Assembly (NCBI RefSeq): GCF_000801105.2 | Contig: NC_079519.1 | Coordinates: forward strand, 12,894,668-12,958,667 | Reading direction: 5' to 3' | Length of the DNA stretch: 64,000 nt | DNA from: Raphanus sativus | Taxonomy: Eukaryota > Streptophyta > Magnoliopsida > Brassicales > Brassicaceae | Part shown: piece by piece, positions 56,865 to 64,000 of the stretch | Numbering within the stretch: position 1 is the first letter of the stretch | Layout: each line of letters opens with the position of its first letter | Notes under the pieces: model-generated | Database searches by the model: none | Seen by the model: only the letters and a program-made list of their open reading frames with translations | What the model was told of the DNA's origin: nothing | Made by a program: the position numbers and the translations under genes

Positions 56865-58090
56865 TGTTATGAATATTGTGTGATGTCTATTATGGAATGT
56901 TCTAGATTTATTTGTTCCCTACTTTAAGTTACTTGTTCCCTACTCCAAGTTATTAGACTTTGTCTCCAAGTTATGTAATCCTATATAAGGAACTCATTAC
57001 TCATGGAATAATAACAATTCATTCATCCCTAAGCCATACGGCTCTTTCTCTCTCTCTTTAGTTCGATCTGTTCTAAGACAAGAACACTAGGATTAGAACA
57101 CGTTATCAGCACGAGACTCTAAACCCTAACTAAAATCCGGCGACCACAAAAACCCTAATTTCGGCCGCAACTTCAAACCGCCATATCTCCCTAACCGTAA
57201 GGATCCAGACGACGAGCCACCCACCAAACTGAAGATCTTGACGAGACGAATCCAGCGCCGCAGACCACGCAGTGATCGGACTCCAGACGCGCCGTCACCT
57301 TCCAGTGCAAGCCGCGCCGTCAACAAACTCGGAGATCATCCCAAAACCCTAGCCGCCACTTCCTCTCTCTAGATCTTCTTACATCCGATTTTCTCTCTCT
57401 CTCTCTTTAGTTCGATCTGTTCTAAGACAAGAACACTAGGATTAGAACAGATCGAACTAAAGAGAGAGAGAGAGAGAGAGAGAAAATCGGATGTAAGAAG
57501 ATCTAGAGAGAGGAAGTGGCGGCTAGGGTTTTGGGATGATCTCCGAGTTTGTTGACGGCGCGGCTTGCACTGGAAGGTGACGGCGCGTCTGGAGTCCGAT
57601 CACTGCGTGGTCTGCGGCGCTGGATTCGCCTCGTCAAGAGCTTCAGTTTGGTGGGTGGCTCGTCGTCTGGATCCTCACGGTTAGGGAGATATGGCGGTTT
57701 GAAGTTGCGGCCAAAATTAGGGTTTTTGTGGTCGCCGGATTTTAGTTAGGGTTTAGAGTCTCGTGCTGATAACGAGATAGCATCTCGGTTATGGCATTAC
57801 AATCTCGGTTTTTAACGAGATAGCATCTTACACGCATAATGGACATCAAGGGGAAGTATTATGAATATTGTGTGATGTCTATTATGGAATGTTCTAAATT
57901 TACTTGTTCCCTACTCCAAGTTACTTGTTCCCTACTCCAAGTTATTAGACTTTGTCTCCAAGTTATGTAATCCTATATAAGGAACTCATTACTCATGGAA
58001 TAATAACAATTCATTCATCTCTAAGCCATACGGCTCTCTCTCTCTCTTTAGTTTGATCTGTTCTAAGACAAGAACACTAGGATTAGAACA
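56865..58090 (+). mobile_element. TRIM retroelement with hairpin interior
   Basis: LTRs of about 235 bp at 56865-57100 (TGTTATGAATATTG...GATTAGAACA) and 57857-58090. The 5-bp TSD ATTGC is perfect at 56860-56864 and 58091-58095. A primer-site-like CGTTATCAGCACGAG follows LTR 1, as in Katydid-like TRIMs, and the purine tract ATCAAGGGGAAG precedes LTR 2. TATA box CTATATAAGG near 56983. There is no gag or pol. Confidence 0.92.
57101..57774. repeat. Near-perfect 330-bp inverted repeat inside the TRIM
   Basis: The left arm begins CGTTATCAGCACGAGACTC and the right arm ends with its exact inverse. Arms match almost base for base to a loop of about 16 nt (GACAAGAACACTAGGA) around 57437. Inner arm ends are copies of the LTR's own 3' end (TTTAGTTCGATCTGTTCTAA). 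Only a few mismatches are seen. Confidence 0.92.
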
Positions 58091-58095
58091 ATTGC

Positions 58096-58622
58096 AGTAT
58101 AAAACCCTCCTCCTGCATCTGAGATGATATCCCTTTCATCTGCACCATATGCTTCATATACAGTCGATGATCTTCTTGCTTAATTTGGACGAGAATATTT
58201 AAATATTCTAGATCCTGATGAACAGTTGGATACTTGTTTGTATGTTTTTTTTAATAAAAATTTTTACATCATATTAATTTTCTAATAAGATGATAATATT
58301 TAAGATTTGGACTCAACAACAGATCGGACGGAGAGTTTGGACAAAATCGAATGATATTTTGTCGAGGCCCATCTAAACTGGAGTAGGACTCCCAAGGGGA
58401 CGTGTTTCAAATGTTTTGCGGTAGGTTTTTTCTAATTTTTATATTTAATAATTAATTATATACTTTTTAAAAAAAATCAACCAAAAAAATAAATGGTAAG
58501 CTATATAAAACAAGATGTAGATATACCTATCAGCAATTTAACTAAAATAACAAAATTATCCAAAAATAAATAATATATTCAAATATATAATTGTAAGTTT
58601 AGTATTTTAGTGGTATATTTAA
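58096..58622. other. Spacer right of the TRIM
   Basis: No gene recognised. AT-rich between 58400 and 58620. Confidence 0.4.
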
Positions 58623-58740
58623 GGGCAATTGTTTAAAATAGCACTTTTGAAAATTTTATCACAAAAATGACACCAGAAGGGAAAAGTCACAAAAATGACA
58701 TTCATTAATGGACAAAATGTCCTTAATACCCTTGTTTTAT
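58623..58740 (+). mobile_element. MULE-type terminus, left end
   Basis: GGGCAATTGTTTAAAATAGC with CACTTTTGAAAATTTT and two ACAAAAATGACA words. This resembles known Brassicaceae MULE ends (a G-rich start, then 'cacttt...aaaaatgac'). No matching inverse end occurs before 64000, so the element is truncated or extends past the window. Confidence 0.5.
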
Positions 58741-58759
58741 ATTAAAAAAATAAGAAAAC

Positions 58760-59470
58760 TTCTATGATATCTCTCTCTCACGACTCTCTCTCTCTCACAC
58801 GATTATTATTTCTCCGATCTCTCTCACGACGGGGCGACGACGAGATTCAATCAACTCTGGCAACGATGAACACTATCATCAACTCCGGCGACGACGAATA
58901 ATGTCATCATCTCCAACGAAAGCACGAAGCTTTGATTCTATTATCTCCGATATGTTTCTAACGACGACGGCACCAAGACGACGGAATCCCAATCAACTCC
59001 GGCGACGACGAGCACTATCATCAACTCCGACGAAAATCACGAAGCTTTGATTCTCCAACGCCATCTCGGTATGATTCCAAAGTTTGGAGTTATGAGATTC
59101 AAATATGAGGCTTCAATCTTCAATGATAATGGTTTGAGAACTAATAAGTTTGTTTTGTTGTATTAATTGAACAGATATAACAAAGCAATTCGTGATTCAC
59201 TTTGAGCAGTACAAAAGCTAAGGTAATCCATCTTATCTTCTCCAAAAGTTTCTATCTTGATGAGATTTGGTTATGCCCTTAACATGTTCGATAGAATGAC
59301 AAAATCTTTCTGTGTCATTTTGAAAGCACTGATTGAGAAATATAATTAATGATCCTCTTGAGTTTTGTTGAACACTCAGGTCTTGCGATTATGCTGGTGT
59401 GTATGAAGATATTTGTGGTTATGATTGGAGTCCAGAAGCTAAAGATATGCTTGCTGCATTCTTAGGTTCT
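58760..59470 (+). pseudogene. Possible captured exons, unassigned
   Basis: A CT-rich leader-like tract (58765-58830), then a partly duplicated GGCGACGACGA... block (58850-58935 and 58995-59065). Two exon-like pieces follow: about 59172-59221 ending AAGCTAAG before GTAATC, and 59381-59466 (SCDYAGVYEDICGYDW, SPEAKDMLAAFL) with CAG acceptor and GTTC donor. The parent gene was not recognised. Confidence 0.35.
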
Positions 59471-59698
59471 TTTTTTCTCTGTTAAAACCTTTTTAGTATG
59501 CCATGGTTTTTTGAACTAAAGCTCTCTGACAGATGCAAAGTGATTGTAAAGTGATTGTTAACTTTTATCTAGTCTTAAGCTTTGATCTACGTATTGACAG
59601 ATTAATATAAAACATTCTTTTTTATAAGCAGCACCACTTTTGCATTTACAAGACATCATTTGTTCAATGTCTGGCCTTTAAATCGCGCCTCTTTGGTT

Positions 59699-60040
59699 AT
59701 GTATAGAAATGTGAGCTTATTTATTCACAAAGATAAATGTATCTTATCTAGGATACCATTTGTCATATTCGGGATGAGTTTCCAGAAAATTAAAATGAGT
59801 AAACACTAGCCATTACTTAAAAAAGAATAAATTGTGAAAGCACAAGGATTGAACCTCAGAACGCACATCTTTAGTTATTTAAAGAAAGATGAACTTATTT
59901 ATTCACAAAGATAAATGTATCTTATCTAGGATACCATTAGACATATTCATGATGGATTTCCAGAAAATTAAAATGAGTAAACATAAGTCATTATTTAAAA
60001 AAGGATAAATTGTGAAAGCACAAGGCTTGAACCCGAGAAC
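59699..60040. repeat. Direct repeat pair of about 170 bp
   Basis: 59699-59870 and 59880-60040 share TTATTCACAAAGATAAATGT, CTAGGATACCATT and GTGAAAGCACAAGG in the same order. No coding. Confidence 0.8.
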
Positions 60041-60189
60041 TATTGGAAAGAGAATCTTAGTGTGCAGCCGCTATGCCAAGAGTGTTATACTTGCCAAGTG
60101 TTATAATTATACCGATATAAGATATTTATATTTAATTAAGAACAAAGATGGCTATCCTAAATTTGAAAAAAAATCTTACAAGACAATTC

Positions 60190-62990
60190 AAAAATAATTA
60201 TCATGGCAATCTTAAGACAAATCTTGTTCAAGATAGCTATCTTAAATTTGAACAAAGTCTTCCAAAATCGGCAAAGTAAAAAGTCAAATACAACATAACA
60301 CATAAAGCCTAATAATTACTAAGCTAAAGCTTAATAATGAGAGTTATCTTTCTAACCGTCTCATTCCAGACCAACAAACTTCCTTTCAGATTAGAGATCA
60401 CAAAAGGTGTATTTGCTCCCACTTATGAAAAAAAAATCAAGGCCGGATATAACCTGCAACAATCAAATAATAAACGATATATATATTTGAGATTTTTTTC
60501 TCAAATGAACTCAAAATATGTTCAGGAAACCCATCCTAAATATGTTACACGCTATCCTAAATACAGTATATCCTAAAACCTTTGATTAATTTTTATTTCT
60601 CAAAATTAGACAACTTCATTTGATTGTTACCAATATGGTGTACAAATCTTATTTTGGTTAAAGCATGACATGTATAATTGAGATTTTGTTTCAAATGCAC
60701 TCAAAATATGTTCTAGAAGCCCATCCTAAATATGTCACATGCTATCATAAATGCAATAAATCCTAACAAAATGATTAATTTTGTTTTCCAAAATTAGATA
60801 AATTCATATGATTCTTACCAATAGAGTGCATATTGGCTAAACACATGACATGTGTTTCCAGAAAATAAAATGAGTGTATTTTATTACATAAATCAGTTTC
60901 GAAGAGAATCAAAAAGCGTGTAAGGAATGTTATACAATTCTTGTTCTAGATGGCTATCCTGAATTGGAACTTAATCTTCCGGAACAACCAAAACAATATA
61001 ATCAAAATCTATAAGAAATTCATTGGCTATAGAAATCTCCAAATAGAGTTCATTGTCTACAAAACAAAAAATACATATAAAACAGAGGAATAAAAAATTG
61101 AAAAATCTCCAAATAGAGTTCATTGTTTACAAAACAGAGAACACATATAAGAAATTCATTGGATATAGAAGTATCTCTTGAAAATTTAATAGTTAAATAA
61201 AATAAAATATTAGGATAGCAAATAAAATATTTATGAAGGGATTGTTGAAAATTTAATATTTAATTAAAAATGAAAAAATGTCGGCATAGCAGGTAAAATA
61301 ATTAGGACTAGCTTCCTTAAATTTTAATATTTGATTAAAAATAAATTTTAAGGAAAGCAAGTAAAATATTTAGGAAGGGCTTCCTGACAATTTAATATTT
61401 AATTAAAAAGAAATTATATTAGGATATCAAGTAATATATTCAGGAAGGGCTTCCTGAAAATTTAATTTTTTTTTTAAATGTTAGGATGTTACATAACATG
61501 TTTACACTGAAATTTTAATATTTGATTAAAAATAAAGTTTAAGGAAAGCAAGTAAAATATTTAGGAAGGACTTCCTGACAATTTAATATTTAATTAAAAA
61601 GAAAATATATTAGGATATCAAGTAATATATTCAGGAAGGGCTTCCTGAAAATTTAATATTTAATTTTTTAAAAATGTTAGGATGGTAAATAATATGTTTA
61701 GAAAGGCATGCATGACTATTTAATATTTAATTAAAAATGTTAGGATAACAGGATGAAATAGTTAGGAATGGCTTCTTGAAAATTTAATATTTAACTAAAA
61801 GACAATATGTTAGAATAGCAAGTTAAAATGTATATATTAACAAAAATTGCATATATATCATATTTAGGATATCAAGTAATATATTCAGGAAGGACTTCCT
61901 GAAATCTAATATTTAAAGTTTAATATTTAATTAAAAAAGAAAATGTTAGGATAGTAAATAATATATTTAGAATATGTGCCTGGATATTTAATATTTAATT
62001 AAAAAGAAAAATGTTAGGATAACAATATGAAATATTTAGGAATTGTTTCTTGAAAATTTATTATTTAATTAAAATGTAATATGTTAGAATAGCAAATTAA
62101 AATGTATATATTAACAAAACTTGCATATATATCATTATAGGATATCAAGTAATATATTCAAGAATGGCTTCCTGAAAATTTAATATTTATTTAGAAAAAG
62201 AAAATGTTAGGATAGTAAATAACATATTTAGAAATAACTGCCTGAATATTTAATATTTAAAAAGGAAAAATGTTATGATATAAAGTAAATTATTTAAGAA
62301 TGGTTTCTTAAAAATTTAAAATTTAATTTAAGAGTGGTTTCTTTAATTTCTACTTTTATATCACTACTTACATATTCATTTGTTGTTTGTTTGCATCTAT
62401 TGAAGGAAATGTTGCTTATAACATTGTTAGTCTTTTGTTGCTTGTGCTTGTGAAACTTTGTAGTGTTTATAAAAGTTTCAGGAAGGATTTGTTTAGTTTC
62501 AGGAAGGATTTGATTAGTTTCAGGAAAACTTATAACATTGTTAGTCTTTTGTTGCTTGTGCTTGTGAAACTTTGTAGTGTTTATAAAAGTTTCAGGAAGG
62601 ATTTGTTTAGTTTCAGGAAGGATTTGTTTAGTTTCAGGAAAACCTTCCAGAAAATCGGATGATAACAAAATTGAAAAACTTTTTTCTTGGTGTCTTGTTC
62701 TCCTTAAGCATGTTGATATCTTTGGTAAGCTCATGAATTTTCTTATGACATTGTTAGTCTCATGTTGCTTGTGCTTGTGATAATGTGTAGAGTTTTAAAA
62801 ATTTCAAGAAGATTTGTGTAGTTTCGGGAAAGCCTTCCAGAAAATAATTATCAAGACAATCTTAAAACAATTCTTGTTCAGGATAGCTATCCTAAATTTG
62901 AATAAAGTCTTCCAAAATCGAAAAAGCAAAAAGTCAAATACAGCATAACACGTAAAACTTAATGATTACTAAGCTAAAGCTTAACTGAAC
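60190..62990. repeat. AT-rich block bounded by 150-bp direct repeats, with internal minisatellite
   Basis: 60197-60345 and 62845-62990 are direct copies (AGATAGCTATC, AAAGTCTTCCAAAATCG, TTACTAAGCTAAAGCTTAA). Between them, 61180-62330 holds about ten diverged units of 100-130 bp with the core AGGAAGGGCTTCCTGAAAAT followed by TTAATATTTAATTAAAAA and TGTTAGGATA. At 62400-62660 a roughly 117-bp unit (AACATTGTTAGTCTTTTGTT ... GTTTCAGGAAGG) is duplicated. There is no gene. CATCCTAAATATGT-type words recur at 60530 and 60720. Confidence 0.72.
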
Positions 62991-63044
62991 CTTTAGATTG
63001 ATGTCTATTCAAGTCTTGGAAATGGTATGCTACAAAAAAAAAGC

Positions 63045-63273
63045 CTAATCATTCAAGTTGGCGAAAAGAGATTTGTATCTTTGAGCAAGACCAAATATCC
63101 CAAGAGTGCCTCCAGTGTGAAGCATCACTACAATGCTCGAATTATCGTCCTCCTGCACAAGCTCTGTTGCTCTCTCCCAAGCAGCTAAAATATACATTGG
63201 ATCCACTAAAACACCTGTCTCTTGCGCAATCTTCAGACACATCTCCATTTCTCCTTCCAAGACCTTCCCAAAT
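63045..63273 (-). pseudogene. D-cysteine desulfhydrase-like last exon
   Basis: The minus strand, after a TTGCAG acceptor at 63274, reads [20 protein letters not shown] then [38 protein letters not shown] and a stop. This is the C-terminus of a PLP-dependent fold-type II enzyme of the plant D-cysteine desulfhydrase 2 / ACC-deaminase-like group, including the HTGG PLP-phosphate-binding loop. The upstream catalytic-lysine exons are absent. It lies downstream of IND1-like exons with which the splice phase does not match, so it is a captured or rearranged fragment. Confidence 0.72.
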
Positions 63274-63311
63274 CTGCAAGAACAAAAAGAAGAAGATATA
63301 ACTTGAACCTT

Positions 63312-63580
63312 CAGTTGAGGCTTTTGATTGATACTCATCATGATTGAGACTTTTGATTGATACTCATCATGGTTGAGGCTTTTGATTGATACTCATCATG
63401 AGTTGTTTGAGGCTTTTGATTGATACGAACCATTTGTTCTCTATGGCTTCAAACACATAGGAATGGTCCATACAAATGGTCTGTATTAAACACATAGAGA
63501 TTACATTACAAAGCACATAGGAATCATCTAATACCTTACCTTGGTTTACTTGAGGCTTTTGATTGATACTCATCATGATT
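63312..63580 (-). repeat. Tandem copies of an exon end (MMSINQKPQ)
   Basis: The block GAGGCTTTTGATTGATACTC + ATCATGA occurs at about 63317, 63347, 63378, 63409 and 63552. Read on the minus strand it encodes the tail MMSINQKPQ of the IND1-like exon each time. A local 30-bp tandem array has formed from coding sequence, with one outlying copy in the exon itself. Confidence 0.82.
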
Positions 63581-63864
63581 GGAACAAATGGTCCGTACAC
63601 ATCAGCATTAAGCAACCAAATCTTCAGTTTTAGTTTGTTTGCTAATGCAACAGCTAAGGTAACTAAAATCAACCATAAAGTTACATACTTTCATTCTTCA
63701 CAATATCATTTTGAATTTCATTCTCTCACGGAAAGTTTAAGGAAGATTCTCTGATATTACCAGCAGTGGAAGACTTTCCAACTCCGCCTTTGCCAGACGC
63801 AATTGGGATGATGTCTTTGACCCCGTGTAACCGGAGCTCTGTCGTCGCTGGCACTTGCAGAGCT
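63540..63864 (-). pseudogene. IND1/INDH (Mrp/NBP35-type P-loop) exon pair
   Basis: Exon 63864-63761 reads ALQVPATTELRLHGVKDI and then SGKGGVGKSSTA, the deviant Walker A motif of Mrp/NBP35 Fe-S scaffold ATPases. Exon 63662-63540 reads LAVALANKLKLKIWL and LLNADVYGPFVPIMM. The match is to plant IND1 (INDH), the mitochondrial complex I assembly factor. The family's Asp in LLDADVYGP is Asn here. Splice sites are intact (GCAG acceptor, GTAATA donor). The remaining exons, including the Cys pair that holds the cluster, are missing, and unrelated enzyme sequence follows. Confidence 0.72.
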
Positions 63865-64000
63865 CTGCAAAACACACAAAAGCAAATATTTTTGGATCTT
63901 ATAGATCCATCTTAAGAACAAGGCATGATTTCACAGATCCATCATACGTATATACGAACCACACAAGAACGATCTTATCAACAACCAGGAAACACTGAAA

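Noticed and set aside
57126..57749. Two copies of a 66-residue protein (LEGDGASGVRSLRG)
   Set aside because: They are mirror images in the TRIM hairpin arms. No family, no promoter of their own.
62294..62780. Repetitive frames (ILPETKQ / SFRKDL)
   Set aside because: Arise from the duplicated 117-bp unit. Both strands are equally open, which signals repeats rather than genes.

Overview
The window is nuclear DNA from a flowering plant, almost certainly a Brassicaceae species and probably Brassica or a close relative. The evidence is the element set: En/Spm CACTA elements with CACTACAAGAAAA termini, Kaonashi-type MULEs carrying a Ulp1-like gene, Helitrons carrying an RPA70-like gene, tRNA-derived SINEs, a short TRIM element and a plant-specific DUF3339 gene. 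There is no operon structure. Genes have introns, TATA boxes and AT-rich spacers. The picture is a repeat-rich, probably heterochromatic interval with only one clearly intact ordinary host gene, a 67-residue DUF3339 protein at 24.5 kb. A run of exactly 100 N (42252-42351) marks an assembly gap of unknown true size.

Layout. 1-864: deleted Ty1/copia relic (minus strand). 865-10455: Ty3/gypsy gag-protease relic (minus) split by a complete CACTA element (1462-9526, TSD TTA). That CACTA carries a TnpD-type transposase gene and a Transposase_24 (TnpA-like) gene, the latter split by a 240-bp hAT MITE with an 8-bp TSD. 11432-22701: a second gypsy element in the tandem form LTR-internal-LTR-internal. 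Its first gag is split by a 1,453-bp solo LTR (TSD GGATG), and its second LTR is split by another CACTA element (16841-21326, TSD AAA). 22.7-23.6 kb: RING-H2 gene remnant split by a foldback element. Then come a SINE and the DUF3339 gene. 26661-28001: foldback Pack-MULE (10-bp TSD) carrying a piece of a DRIP-like RING-finger gene. 28-31 kb: AT-rich DNA with a Helitron 3' end, a lectin-kinase scrap and a SINE. 31926-35836: non-autonomous LTR element with three LTRs, two internal regions and a 28-bp minisatellite. It is inserted beside an RPA/DUF223 pseudogene.

37375 to the gap: Helitron (minus strand) with an RPA70-like gene and, on the opposite strand, a non-coding exon-like unit repeated three times. 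42352-46520: decayed MULE with clusters of GACGACTTA/TAAGTCGTC palindromes. About 46.88-56.23 kb: large Kaonashi-type MULE with an intact mudrA-like transposase (plus), a GRF zinc-finger/tail-anchored gene (minus) and a DUF1985-Ulp1 gene (minus) broken by one stop and a likely frameshift. 56865-58090: TRIM (TSD ATTGC) whose whole internal region is a near-perfect hairpin. 58.6-63.0 kb: a MULE terminus followed by minisatellite DNA. 63.0-64.0 kb: fragments of two unrelated host genes, a D-cysteine-desulfhydrase-like last exon and IND1/INDH-like P-loop exons, placed head to tail on the minus strand.

How it works together: most genes here serve transposition (CACTA, MULE, Helitron, gypsy, copia). 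Nesting order can be read from target-site duplications. Host functions appear mainly as captured or broken fragments. The mudrA and GRF genes of the Kaonashi-type MULE are the most plausible functional products besides DUF3339.
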